The position numbers and the translations under genes were made by a program. The notes below the pieces were generated by a model. The model worked only from the letters and a program-made list of their open reading frames with translations. It was not told where the DNA came from and did no database searches. A stretch of 64,000 nt of DNA from Sisyra terminalis. Its lineage: Eukaryota; Arthropoda; Insecta; Neuroptera; Sisyridae. This document shows, piece by piece, positions 23,054 to 36,502 of the stretch. Location of the stretch: positions 12,152,001-12,216,000 of the forward strand of contig OY292278.1 in NCBI GenBank assembly GCA_958496175.1, read 5' to 3'. How positions within the stretch are numbered: the stretch's first letter is position 1; every line of letters starts with the position of its first letter.

Positions 23054-25264
23054 GTCTAACCGAAAAGCTAACTGTAATTTTCTCCCAAATTTATGAATAC
23101 AAATGATTTTCCCTTTTTTTCAACAGGTTTCAAAGCGTTTACAAGTAAAAAAAATGTTTGAAAAAACTTTGATGCTCCAATAAAGTTAACTACCCCGCAC
23201 GCTCACGCCCCCGATTCTCACTAGGATGAAGTCCAGAAAAACCTATCCTATTCCCCGAAATATTGAAATGCTTTAAGAATATCCCATTTAATTTTCATTT
23301 CCGAAAAATTTACTATTCTGAAAGTTTTTCAATCGAAAATTGCAAGTGGCTAAGATGGTTTTTTTGGCGGGTGCTAAGGACGCTAAAGACGCCAACTTTT
23401 GAGTCGAGAAATCAGAAAAGTTTTCTCACCGAAATCGAAAATTTTTATCTCAATCGATAACTGATCGATTAAACTTTCACTTTACACTAATTAATTGCAA
23501 GAAAGCAAAAGAAAAACTTTAGTTTTTCCACATTTTCTCGGGAGCGGTTTGATGCTTGAACGCGAACACGGTAAAACTAAAGCGCGCTTTGTTAATGACC
23601 ATCGTCCTACCGAATGGACCAATCAGATTGCAGTGTGTCAGCGTCTTGAAACTAGAAATTTTACCGCAATTTTCAAAAAATGGCAACAATTGTTTTTAAC
23701 TTGAAATTCCATTAATTTATTTTTTAAAAACCTTTTCGGATTCGTAACTTATTTTGATCATTTTAAAAAAAAATAATTTATTTTTCAACATAAGTTTAGA
23801 ATTTTATGAATCATTTAATTCCAACAAAGTTACTCTTAGAACAAACAATATAATATATTGTTAATATTGATTGCGAAGAAAATTCCTACATTTAAAATCT
23901 TCTGATTCGCATATTCATTTTTCCAATTGTTTTTCTTAAATATAATCTTTCCCTCCTTCCTGTAACGTACATAATTACTCATTATTGCCTTTTAATAATT
24001 ACAATCATCCTAATTGCATTATCGAATTTGAAAACTGTCAAAGTATGATATCTCGGCTGGATGCCAGATTAAAACAATCCAATCCAATTAGATTACTATA
24101 AATATTATTAAAGAAACCAGTTTTTGGCATTATAAAACTAAAGATTTATTTATGAATGTAATTAAAAGAAATTCACAATTAAAACATTTGAGTTCTTCAA
24201 ATACAAGTTTGATGGTTTCTTTATATTTTTATAAATCTTTGTCACCTTTTACAACTTTTTTCAAATCACAGTCTAAAATAAAAATAAAAACATTTTTGTA
24301 AACAAAGACTTATAAACGTTCTTTCAATTGGTCGTAGCCGATATAATTCACTGAATAATTAATGTTATGAGGCCTCAAACATTCCATATAGTTACGTATT
24401 AGTCTTAAGAGAAATATTCTTCTATTCTTCATTATTCTTAGTTTATTTCTGGTTAAAAAAAAAACAAAATAGTACTAGCTGATATTTGGTTTATATCGGC
24501 AGGTTTCAAACCTGAAGAGCATACCTATAACAAATTTTACATCCATTAGGTACTAAATGGTGGTTATCAGTTAGAAGGTTCAATCAGCAATGCATTTACC
24601 AACTTCAGGTGAAAACTTACAGCATCAGACGTTTGTTTAAATTGATATGAAAAACTGCAAAAAAAAAGAAATAATTATCTAAACATTCAATTAAACTCTC
24701 AACAAAATGTAACTTACCATTTAAATCTTTTGTACGCTTAAAGTTTCTCGAGACAATTATGTTTTTACGGTTCGAAGAAGTTGTTTTTGAGTTGACAATC
24801 GAAAACACATCAATCAAAATATTGAAACTTATCAAAAAACTGGAAAAATCGAATGCAAATTAGAAAAGTTCAATCTACCTTCCATTTCTCTTAGTTCTTT
24901 CAGTTATTGAAAATTGGAGCCGTTTTCAAATTGTTCCAGACCTTGTAATTTAAAAGTTTGCTCACATTGTCACTTCTTTTATGTATCTCTTATTAACTGA
25001 TGTTCGCTAATAATTTGATGGCTTAACATTAGAAGAAACCGTATGAATCTCCGGACAAAATTTGGTGGTTTTGGTAAAATACTTCAAAGTTATTTCCGAT
25101 TTAGTGATGCTGGAGTCTTTTGGATTATCTACATACAATTTTGATAGTTTCAGTACAGTTTTTCAGTCCCTGGAATATAAAAACACGTATATGTTTTGCA
25201 TTATGTTGTGAACTGGAAAAAGAGAAAACTTTTTAAGTAAATACTTTACGAAACTTCCAACAAA
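23054..25264. other. Satellite spacer, unrecognised sequence, unit 1
   Basis: No family is recognised. A plus-strand frame at 23495-23704 overlaps a patch richer in G/C (around GGACCAATCAGATTGCAG, with a CCAAT box). CAGGTTT-C-AAACCTG (24500-24514) is a perfect inverted repeat. Minus-strand segments bounded by good acceptors and donors (for example about 24717-24839, starting after TTCCAG and ending ATG|GTAAGT, and a following segment ending CT|GTAAGT near 24625) suggest exon remnants, without a recognisable protein. The same content recurs in units 2 and 3. Confidence 0.4.
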
Positions 25265-25667
25265 CTAGCAAAAGTAACATAATCTTATATTCCACATTGA
25301 GCCCAATTGGATGTTTAAGAATTGATCGAAAAATGCATAGCATTGTCCTTCCCATCCTTCCTTTATTGATGGTTGTTCATAATGTCTAGGTTTATTAATC
25401 CTACATCCTTTTGGATTTTTCAGGTGAAAAATTGATGCACTTGGTGATTGCAACTCACTTTGCAACGCAATTTGTAAGAACCATTCCAATTGTAGTCTAA
25501 AACTGAAAAAAAACGACAACAAATTAAGTTTATGTAAATTCAATAAATCTCAACAAACTAAAGATAAATACAACATACCATTTATTTCTTTCAAAGTTTA
25601 ATTCTCTCATAGTAGTTGCGTTTTGGTGACTTAGAAGTTCTTTGAAAACAGAAATTGTCAAACTCAT
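25265..25667 (-). CDS. Hypothetical two-exon protein in the satellite spacer, unit 1
   Basis: Exon 1 (25579-25667) starts at an ATG and encodes MSLTISVFKELLSHQN and onward to a TG|GTATGT donor. A 76-nt intron ends in a T-rich tract and CAG. Exon 2 (25265-25502) continues in frame (FRLQLEWFLQIALQSELQ) and ends GSMWNIRLCYFC with a TAG stop, 108 aa in all. The phase match and good splice sites are the only support. Open frames of 79 codons are not rare in AT-rich DNA, and no family is recognised. It has no signal peptide or clear membrane segment. It could be a degraded captured gene or chance. Confidence 0.25.
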
Positions 25668-28600
25668 TGCTAATCTTCAAATTTGTTTAGTTACCTCTTT
25701 ACCTCGATTTTTATAAATGCCAGTTACTACAATCGTACAATAACTTTTTAATGTTCCATTATCATTTAAAAGAAATAGATTTCAATGATTTATTTTACTC
25801 ACTTTTAAAAGAACACTAAAATATATAAATTCGTCTGATTACCGACCCATCGTTTGTAATATTGAAAATGTTACTAACATTGAATAGGAGGGAAAGGTTT
25901 GTTTTGATATTTCGTTTTCCCTCATACTTTCAGGTAGTGAGATTGAGTTTTTTTTTTATAGTATTTTACTAGTTACTCGAACCCTTGTTGCTTTTTTAGC
26001 GATATACATCTGCTTAAGTGTTGCCGGTGTTGCAGTCCTTACATCCGTAAATATATTTACAATTTACAATATATTTGTGGTTTAAACTTCAATTTACTTA
26101 TTTCTATTAATTCTATAATTATTTTAATAAAGTTTATGAAATTAGATCATAAAAATCCTATAGTTAGATTATTTTAGTTAGTTAGATCTTATAGTTTGAT
26201 CGATTATTTCTCAAATCAATCATCTCTCCCCTTTTCTCCACTGTATCTCTTAATCTATATGCATATAAATATATTGATAATACATATATAGTCTTAATAA
26301 TTAAAAAGAAAGAATGCAGAAATAATTTTTTAAATAAATTATATCAAATCAGAAAAAAAAACTTTTTCTTTAAAACAAATGAGACCAAAACTCATCACCC
26401 AGATGTTGAAATGTTCGCCGTGTTTTGCTTGTGATAGTAGATGTTTGAATTCTTTAGCAAAGAAGGAAATGTCCAGCTTAAATTTACAATTGAGTTTTAA
26501 TTTTATGATTTATTCGAATCCTCGAAATTTCATCTGTTTGAAGATAATGTTTTCAGGGGTGATTACACCCCTAAAATGCGTTGAAACCATTTAAAATCGC
26601 AGTGCTGATCATTCTATAACTTAAGATTTATGAAGTCAATTAGATTTCTAAAATAAACCAAGTAGAATTTTTTTGCAACTAAAAACATGTAAATTACCTA
26701 TTTTCCCCCTACGCCCCGCTCAAATTGCTATAATGAACTCAAAAATTAATATGTTTATATCTCAGTCCCAAGACGAAAATCAATTTATAAGTTATATGTT
26801 TCTGCGTATACTCAACATTCTATAGGGGTGAAAAGTCACTAAGCCCGCTCCTTTCTAAATTTGCCAACTATTTACCGTTTTTTAGTTGAAAAAATCGAAA
26901 ATTTAGAAAGTTGTAACCAAAAAAAATTTTTAGTGAAAATCGTGAAAAAATTCATTTTTTTTTTGTTAATGGACTGTTTGGGAATTTATATCCTCCCCAC
27001 CCCGATCTACTGATAATCCTGGTGTAAGTTCTTGGCTAGGTTTGTAAGCTTTTTATTCCACAAATTTTGAATTATTGTTCGTATTATTTGTCAATTGATT
27101 AGTCCTTCATTTCATTTGTGATTTATACTTCACTGTTGCATTTAAGTATTTGAGTTGCCTATACAGCAGCATGCAAAATTCGGTAACTTTTCTGGGTTGA
27201 TACTTGATAAAAAGAATTTACTATTTTATTCTATCTACACTTATATCTTCATATAAAAACTATATAATAATATAACTATATAACTAATAATAGTACTAAA
27301 TGAATTTGAATCCAAATAAATAATTATTAACTTTGAATTTTGGTGGAATACCATTAGCATTTGGTCGTAATTTTCAACAATTTTTACAAAGCAAAACATA
27401 ACGAATCATTTAAATTAGGCAATAAATTTGTTTTAATCAAATAATATTCTAAGATCATTGAAAAACAACGCGCTGCATATGCAATTAAGATTAATAATTT
27501 TTACATTTCGAACAGTCTTCAGCTTTGTTTCTCTGAGAACTATTTGGAAATCAAACAACACCATTTAAAGTGGGAAATGAAAAAAAAATAAACTATTACA
27601 TGTAAATGATTTATATGCTCATTTAAGTTAATTTTCAATATTTTTTTTTTTGTAAAGAAACGTCGTAATTTAATTGCGGAACCGTGGATAAATATTAAAC
27701 ATTTTTGACTACTTCTAGTTTTGCTACTTTTTCAACTTCTTCGTTATGATTTGGTTTACCATTCAGCTGTTTCGAAATTATATTAAGGTTTAAGGATAGA
27801 AAAAATCCAATTATATATTCCGACGTTATCATTAAGATGTCTGAAAGTAATTCGAGATTTTTCCAATCATTTACGGTTGTTGGTATATTATAATGAACTC
27901 ATTATTATCAGGTTTTCATAGAGTAATTCGATTTTGATGATTCTTTTGCATTTAATTGATAATAAAACTTCAAGAAATTGAACCAACGATAAGAGACCTT
28001 AAAGAAGATAAATAAATTTTATTTAGAAATAATAACAAAGCTTCTGAATTTGTCTAAGTCACTAACTTTGAGTCGATATCAAATACCAAAGCTCTAAAAT
28101 ATTAAGTGGTTTAAACTTTTAAATAAACAGGGAACAGCCTTATTTGATTTGGGAATCATTAATGTTTAGCATAGCTTTACGATTTAGTGGAAATGTATAT
28201 ATGCAGAAGAGAGTTGAACCAATGGGTATGAGAAAAATAAAGCTTTTCTATGACAAAATATTTTTACTGTGGAAAGATGTATATATACAGATTTTCTTAA
28301 GAATACAATTTTGGAAAGCTAGCAATTTAAAAGCGACGGTTGATTAAAGAGATTCCAAATCGAGGTTGTCATAATTTGCATTTTGAATATCTAAATGAGC
28401 AGGAAACGATGTTTTGAGGGACTTAAGCACTTGATGAAATATTGTCATCCAACCAATGTTACATTAATGTTGAGCAAAACATATACCAATGCAGGAAAAC
28501 TAAATATTTAGCAGAGTATTCTCCACGATTATGCTGGTATAGAACAATTTGGTTCGGTATCTAAATTTAAAGGTGAATTTCATTCTGTTTCTAAGGGATT

Positions 28601-30159
28601 TTCAATATTTGATAAGTATTTTTTTCGATTTTCTTGCACTTAATATGTGAATTGTCACTAAAAAATTTTCATTTTTTTATGTTATTATATCTACAAAATT
28701 CAGCTTGGGTCTTCATCAGACCCATCCCTAGTTTTGGAAAACATTAAACGACAAAATCCTTTCTAAGATTAAACAGTATTAAAATAACAAATAGTAAAAA
28801 TAAGATATTTCGAAGAACTTGAACCAAAACTGATTAAAAAATTAGCCAAAAACATAAACTTAACGAAAATAATTAATTTTTTCCATAGCAAAAAACTAGT
28901 TTGCAATAACTTAGCGATGATTTGGTTTCCTTTCGTGGTGGATTCGTATTACAAAAAGAGCTCTAAAAATAAACCAAATTCTAATAGGAAAATAGATTTA
29001 TTCTGCAAGGACTAAGTCACGGAATCATTCTGAACGAAATTTTGTCAAGGTTCTCTAGAAATCTTGCATTAGTGGGAGGCAAATATAAGAAAGAGTCCAG
29101 TTTATCCTTCATCGCAAATTCATTGACCATTCAAATTTTCCTGTTTTAACTAAGGTTGGTTAGAACATAACTTTGATCGTTGTAATTTAATTAATAAAAT
29201 TATTAATTTTTTACATTAATTTAATGTTATTTAATCGTTGTAAATCGATCTGATTAATTGAATATGCGAAGACTTTGGGAGACTTTTGAAACTTTCTAAT
29301 GAAACTTTTTAAAAACAAAACACGTTGTTTAAGGCGGCTACAGCAGCGCCAGGGTCAGCAAACTAAAAAAATGTTAAAAACTCAATGCACTTCTATAACA
29401 GCTTAAAATATATTAAAAAAATACATTCTACAGTAATTATAAATGATTTTATGAAAAATTCAAAAGTAATAAAAAAAATACTATGGAAGAATATTAAAAC
29501 TATTATAAAATAACAACTCAATCGATGAACATAAGCTTAATTCCTCTAAAACTAATATTACAATAATTCAAATACTTTTAAAGAAATTGTAAAAACTAGG
29601 TTTTTCTGGAATAAATTAAAACAAATACAACTATTAAAAGATACAATAAAACAATTAATTTCAAAAAGTTACATAAAACTAACATCCGTTTTATTAGAAC
29701 CACAAATCAATTTTTTGAAGGATTCGTTCCTTCCATTTTCGATGATTGTAGAATCATTTCGATTGCATTCTTGTAAACAATTCTAAAATAAATAAAAAAC
29801 ACAGTAAATATCGTTTTAAAATATATTCTGTTAAAAATAATTCACCGTCATAGACGTACGGTGTACTTCAGCATAAAAAATTCTTCCTATTCAGCATATT
29901 GAAATTAACAGTTTTCGTGTCTTCATCTATTTTCCTGAGTGCTTGTTGTAGGTATTGCTGTCCCAATATTTTCAAAATCCAATATGGTTATTACATCTCC
30001 AAAGAATCGAAATTTTCCGACGAGGCCTCTGCAGGTGTTCGGAATGTTTCCGGAAAAGTTAGTTCAGATATGGGACATCACAATTTTTTTCAAATTGGTG
30101 TGAACTGAAAATCAGCAAGAGACAATCCTCAAAACCAGCAGTCTTTGTCAAGAAGTATT
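25668..30159. other. Satellite spacer, unrecognised sequence, unit 1
   Basis: AT-rich, with no recognised gene or RNA. Two neat hairpins: AGGGGTG-ATTA-CACCCCT (26555-26572) and TGGGTCT-TCATC-AGACCCA (28706-28724). A minus-strand open segment of about 67 codons with no ATG at its start (about 27699-27899, ending EEVEKVAKLEVVKNV and TAA) and a plus-strand segment near 28525-28650 (containing HDYAGIEQFGSVSKFKG) look protein-like, but could be chance. No rRNA, histone, tRNA or snRNA signature was seen. Copies occupy 39117-43608 and 52566-57057. Confidence 0.4.
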
Positions 30160-30243
30160 GTACTCTTTTCCACACCACCCATGGGGTAAAGTACTAGGCG
30201 CGTTTTTTTTAACGTGGTATCCCCATGGAGGCCTAATCCACAC
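30160..30243. repeat. Array-entry segment with CCATGGGG inverted repeat, unit 1
   Basis: CCATGGGG (30179-30186) and CCCCATGG (30221-30228) form a perfect 8-bp inverted repeat around a loop with GGCGCG and a T run. It sits exactly where the spacer ends and monomers begin. Copies are at 43609-43692 and 57058-57141, and a damaged one is at 16650-16735. Confidence 0.75.
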
Positions 30244-33200
30244 CCCTAAAGACAAAAACATTTCCCACTATGCAAATTATACATTTCGAATCAAAAAACA
30301 TTCAAGCAAAATGTAAAGATCCTAAAGGACACAACATTCCGAACAGCAAACGTTTGCTCATGCAAAACATGAATGCGTTCTTTGAGTTTGCCATCAATGG
30401 GAAATCTAAACAAATTACGTAGAACAGTTCGAGATTCGACTTGCACAATTCCCATAGATCCCTAAGAATAAAACCCTAACACTTTTCTGTTGCAACTTAA
30501 AAACAAAAAAATAGAATTTCCTTATGCAAATCATACATTTCTAGTCAAACATTATTCAGGTCAAGTGCCAAGATCCCAAAGGACACAACATTACCAATAG
30601 CAAACGTTTGCAAATGCAAAACATGAAAGCAATTTCTGGAGTTTAGTCATCAGTGGGAAAGCAAGGCAATTAACGTAGAGTTCTGCTTGCCTTTGACCTG
30701 CATAATTTACATAATTTCCAAAGACTATTGTCCAGTTTAATCCCGAGTCCTGGAAAAAAAAATTCTAAAAATTGGACCCAGAAAAAAAAAATTAATGACC
30801 GATATCATTATGCCAATCATACATTTCTAGCCAAACATTATTCAAGCAAATTACCATAATCCCAATGGACATAACATTTCCAAAAGCAAACGTTTGCCAA
30901 TGCAAAACATGAATGCAATTTCTGGAGTTTTGTCATCAGTGGGATATCAAGGCAATTTACATAGAATGCTGCTTGCCATCGACTTGCATAATTTTCACAA
31001 TGTCCCTAAACTAATGTCCAGTATAATCCCGAGTCCTGGAAATATAAAATTCCTAACACTGGACCGATGAAAAAAAAAGAAAAGACCAATTTCATTATGT
31101 CAATTATACTTTTCTAGCCAAACATTATTCAGGCAAATAGCCATGATCCCAAAGGACATAACATTACCAAAAGCAAACGTTTGCAAAAGCAAATCATGAA
31201 TGCATTTTCTGGAGTTTTGTCAACAGTGGGATATTAAAGGAATTTACGAAGAATACTGTTTACCATCGAATTGCATAATTTTCACAATTCCTTAAACTAA
31301 TGTCCAGTTTAATTCCAAGTCCTGAAAATAAAAAAATTCCCAACACTGGACCGATGAAAAGAAAAAAAATTAAGCCTAATATTATAATGACAATCATACA
31401 TTTCTAGCCAAACATAATTCAGGCAAATTACCAAGATCCCAAAGGACAAAACATTACCAATAGCAAACGTTTGCAAAAGCAAAACATGAATGCAATTCTG
31501 GAGTTTTGTCATCAGTAGGATATCAAGGGAATTTACGTAGAATGCTGCTTGTCTTTGCCCTGCATAATTTTCACAATTTCCTAAAACTAATATCCAGTAT
31601 AATCCCGAGTCCTGAAAAAAAAATCCTACCACTGGACCGATTAAAAGAAGAAAAAAACCAAGGACTATATCATTATGTCAATTATCCTTTTCTAGCCAAA
31701 CATTATTCAGGTAAATAGCCATGTTCCCAAAGGACAAAACATTTCCAAAAGCAAACGTTTGCATCACAAATCTTGAATGCTATTCCTGGAGTTTTGTCAT
31801 CAGTGGGATATCAAAGCTATTTACTTAGAATACTGCTTGGCATCGAATTGCATAATTTTCACAATGTCCTAAAACTAATGACCAGTATATTCCCGAGTCC
31901 TGAAAATATAAAATTCCTAACACTGGACCGATGAAAAAAAAGAAAAGACCAATTTCATTATGTCAATCATACATTTCTAGCCAAACATAATTCAGGCAAA
32001 TTACCAAGATCCCAAAGGTCAAAACATTACCAATTGCAAACGTTTGCAAAAGCAAAACATGAATGCAATTCTGGAGTTTTGTCATCAGTAGGATATCAAG
32101 GGAATTTACGTAGAATGCTGCTTGTCTTTGCCAAAGGACAAAACATTTCCAAATGCAAACGTTTGCAAATACAAATCATGAATGCAATTCTTGGAGTTTT
32201 GTCATCAATGGGATATCAAAGCAATTAACGTAGAATCCTGCTTGCCATCGAACTGCATAATTTTCACAACTTCCTAAAACTAATGCCAGTTTAATCCTAA
32301 GTCCTGAAAAAAATTCCTAACACTGGACTGATGAAGTGAAAAATAAATAAAGTCTAATTCCATTATGTCAATCATACATTTCTAGCCAAACATTATTCAG
32401 GCAAATTACCAAGATCCCAAAGGACAAAACATTACGAAAAGCAAACGTTTGCAAGTGCAAAACATGAATGCTATTCCTGGAGTTTTGTCATCAGTGGGAT
32501 ATCAAAGCAATTTACGTAGAATGCTGCTTGCCATCGAACTGCATAATTTTCACAATTTCCTAAAACTAATGTCCAGAATATTTCCAAGTCCTACAAAAAA
32601 TAAATTCCTATCACTGAACTTATGAAAAGAAAAATATAAAAAGACTAATTTCCCTACGAAAATCAAACATTTCAAGCCAAACATAATTTAGGTAAAGTAC
32701 CCAGATCCCAAAGGACACAACATTCCGAACAGCAAACGTTTGCAAGTGCAAAACATGAATGCAATTTCTGGAGTTTTGTCATCAGTGGAATATCAAGGTA
32801 ATTTACGTAGAATGCTGCTTGCCATCGAACTGCATAATTTTCACAATGTCCTAAAACTAATGTCCAGTATATTCCCGAGTCCTGAAAAGAAATTCCTAGC
32901 ACTGGACCGATAAATGAAATAAAAATAAAAATTAATATCATTATGTCAATCATACATTTCTAGCCAAACAATATTCAGGCAAATTACCAAGATCCCAAAG
33001 GACAAAACATTTCCAATGGCAAACGTTTGCAAATGCAAAACATGAATGCAATTCTGGAGTTTTGTCATCAGTGGGAAAGCAAAGTAATTTACGTAGAATG
33101 CTGTTTGCCATCGAAGTGCATAATTAACACAATTTGCTTAAATTAATGTCCAGTTTAATTCCAAGTCCTGAAAATAAATAAATTCCTAACACTGGACCGA

Positions 33201-34893
33201 TAAAAAGAAGAAAACAATCAAAGACTAATATCATTATGTCAATCATACATTTCTAGCCAAACATTATTCAGGCAAATTACCAAGATCCCAAAGGACAAAA
33301 CATTTCCAAATGCAAACGTTTGCAAATACAAATCAAGAATGCAATTTCTGGAATTTTGACATCAGTGGTTTAGCAAAGTAATTTACGTAGAACACTGCTT
33401 GCCATGGACTTGCATAATTTTACAATACCCTAAAACTAATGTCCAGTATAATCCTGAGTCCTGAAAAAAAACCCTATCTCTGGACCGATAAATGAAAAAT
33501 AACTAAATAAAAACTAATGACATTATGTCAATTATGCATTTCTAGCCAAACATTATTCAGGCAAATTGCCAAGATCCCAAAGGACATTACATTTCCCAAT
33601 GCAAACGTTTGCAATTGCAAAACATGAATGCAATTTCTGGAGTTTTGTCATCAATGGGATTTCAAGGCAATTTACGTAGAGTCCTACTTGGCTTTGACTT
33701 GCATAATATGCATAATGTCCTAAAACTACAGTCCAGCTTATACCCAATCCTGAAAAAAATTCCGAACACTGGACCGATGAAATGAAAAAAAAATAAAATT
33801 AATATCATTATGTTAATCATACATTTCAAGTCAAACATTATTCAGGCAAATTGCCATGTTCCCAAAGGACATAACATTTCCAAATGCAAACGTTTGCAAA
33901 TGCAAAACATGAATGCTATTTCTGGAGTTTTGTCAGCAGTGGGATATTAAAGCAATTTACGTAGAACGCTGCTTGCCATCGAACTGCATAATTTTCATAA
34001 CTTCCTTAAACTAATGTCCAGTACAATCCAGAGTCCTAAAAAAAGCCCTAACACTGGACCAATGAAAAGAAAAAAAATTAAAGTCTTATATCATTATGTC
34101 AAACATACATTTCTAGCCAAACAATATTCAAGCAAATTGCCAAGACCCCAAAGGACAAAACATTTCCAAAAGCAAACGTTTGCATCACAAATCTTGAATG
34201 CTATTCCTGGAGTTTTGTCATCAGTGGGATATCAAAGCAATTTACGTAGAATGCTGCTTGCCATCGAACTGCATAATTTTCACAATTTCCTAAAACTAAT
34301 GTCCAGAATATTTCCAAGTCCTACAAAAAATAAATTCCTATCACTGAACTTATGAAAAGAAAAATATAAAAAGACTAATTTCCCTACGAAAATCAAACAT
34401 TTCAAGCCAAACATAATTTAGGTAAAGTACCCAGATCCCAAAGGACACAACATTCCGAACAGCAAACGTTTGCATCACAAATCTGGAATGCGTTCTTTGA
34501 GTTTGTCATCAGTGGTAACTAAGCAATTTGCCTAAATCAATGTTTGATCAATGTTTGATAAATGACTAAATACCAAGCCCGGCGTCCGACTATTAAAGCC
34601 AGCGTCCCACTAGAATATTTAGTCACAACTAACAAATAACTAATTTCCCTATATCTATATCTATTACAAAAATGAAGGCTAATTCCCTTATGTCAACCAT
34701 ACATTTCTAGCCAAACATTAGTCAGGCAAACTGCCCAGATCCCAAAGGACACAACAATCCGAACAGCAAACGTTTGCACTCGCAAATCATGAATGCGTTC
34801 TTTGAGTTTGTCATCAATGGAAAATCTTAAGCATTTGCGTAGATCAATGTTTGAATTCGAATTGCATAATCCACATAGGTCCCTAAAGTTCAA
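30244..34893. repeat. Nested monomer array spanning units 1 and 2
   Basis: Seventeen palindrome-bearing monomers. Palindrome starts: 30346, 30600, 30886, 31173, 31463, 31751, 32036, 32155, 32441, 32732, 33019, 33312, 33601, 33886, 34172, 34462, 34766. Spacing is about 254 bp for the first and mostly 285-293 bp after. The monomer between 32036 and 32155 is an internal deletion of about 170 bp. Outer monomers carry the CATTCCGAACAGC type of flank; inner ones carry the ACATTTCCAAA type. Confidence 0.93.
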
Positions 34894-35210
34894 ATATAGA
34901 AAATCCTAGTTAAATCTAAACTAAATGGAAATCCGTGGATCCTTGGAATCTGAAAGAAATTCCTGAAAGAAAAGTTCGTTAATCCTTACGTGACTAAATA
35001 CTCAGCCGGCCGCCGACTAAAAATGCGTCCGTGCCGCAAGAGCGTACGACAATTAAAACGTCCAGGCCATTACAGCGTCCGATAATAAAAGCGCAGAGGC
35101 TACAAGAAGCGTCCGACAATTAAAGCCATTAACCGACATAAATATTTAGCCACATCTAACTTATAACTAATTTTCTTATAACTAATTTGACTTATAACTA
35201 ATTGAAACAA

Positions 35211-35535
35211 ACATATGAGCAAGCCGGCGCGCAGCGTCCAACTGTACCCTTATGTTTTTGAAAACTTAAAACTAACGAAACCCAAAAAAAAAACACACAC
35301 AAAACAAACAAAAACAAACAAAGCAAACAAAAACAAACAAAAAACAAACCAACAAATAACAAACAAAAACACACAAAAAACAATCAAAATACAAACAAAA
35401 AACAAACAAACAAATAACAAACAAAAACAAAAAAAAACAATCAAAATACAAACAAAATACAAACAAAATACAAAAACTAACAAAAAAAACATATGAGCAA
35501 GCCGGCGCGCAGCGTCCACCTATACTCTTATGTTT
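35211..35535. repeat. CAAACAAA-rich tract between direct repeats, unit 2
   Basis: Same as the unit 1 tract at 21762-22086. Confidence 0.85.
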
Positions 35536-36338
35536 TAGCTAAAATCTAAAATCTATCAAACAAAAAAAAATCACAAAAAAGCAATTTAAACATTTATGGG
35601 CCATTTTCACACCTGACCCTACAAATGTGTCAAGAAGTAAAAAAAAAAAAACACACACACAAACAAACTAATATGCCATACTACTAAGTAAAAAAATTCC
35701 AAACGCTAGTAGACGCACTATGCGCTACGTAAGAAAAAAAGCGAAAAAACATTTATGGGCCATTTTCACACCTGACCCTACAAATGTACTAAGTGAATTG
35801 CAGAAAAAAAAAATTAAAAAAAATAAAACTCATTCATCGTAAAGATAATCCAAATCGTAATCCAAAAGATGTGCCGAAGATGTACTCAAACGTACTCCAA
35901 AAGATATTCCAAAAGATAGCCACTTAACACTGCACTTTCAATAGAGTGGTTATACAACCAACTCAACACACTAAAAGATGAACATGTACTCAAACCTACA
36001 ATTTAAAACTTTGCTAATTTTTTTGTGTTTATTTTAAACTACCCCAAATAAATTTATAGAAGTAGATAAGGGAAGAAATTATTTTTTTTTGTTTAAATAT
36101 TTTCTTTAGGCAACTCGTCAATAGCATTAAGAAAAAAAATCAAATAACAATGAATTTCTCTATAAATCTAAATATCAATCAACAAACAATATCAATATCA
36201 ATCTATGAATTTATAAAAGTAGATAATAAGGGAAGAAATTAAATTCTTTTTTGTTTAAATATTTTCTTTAGACAACTAGCCAATAGCATTAAGAAAAAAG
36301 TCAAATAACAATGAATTTGTTATATGAAAACATGAATG

Positions 36339-36502
36339 TATTGTTTTGACAGCTCTTTGACAGCGATTTGAATAACAATGAAGAGTGGCCACTATTGGCC
36401 GAAAAAATAACTAACTTTTTCAAATTTGAAAGCCGCGAGAATAAACGATTGTTTCGATTTTCGTGATTCTTCGTGAATCTTCGTGAAAAGCTTTGGCGCC
36501 AA
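36339..36502. promoter_or_regulatory. Promoter-like patch with heat shock element, unit 2
   Basis: Identical copy of the patch at 22890-23053. The heat shock element boxes start at 36460. Confidence 0.6.

Larger units (their letters stand above)
19018..32466. repeat. Macrosatellite unit 1 (13,449 bp)
   Basis: From about 19018 the sequence repeats at +13,449 with near-perfect identity (checked by eye at many anchor points, including 20565/34014, 21244/34693, 23263/36712 and 29899/43348). The unit consists of nested monomers (to 21460), a spacer (21461-30243), and the next block of monomers (30244 onward). One of the rare differences is at 19910 (T here, A at 33359). Confidence 0.95.

Noticed and set aside
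23495..23704. 69-codon plus-strand frame in the spacer
   Set aside because: Overlaps a CCAAT-containing, promoter-like patch and has no recognisable domain; identity between units only reflects homogenisation.
16669..30243. tRNA-like fold around GGGGTAAAGTACTAGGCGCG
   Set aside because: No A-box/B-box pair or cloverleaf could be drawn; the stem is a simple inverted repeat.
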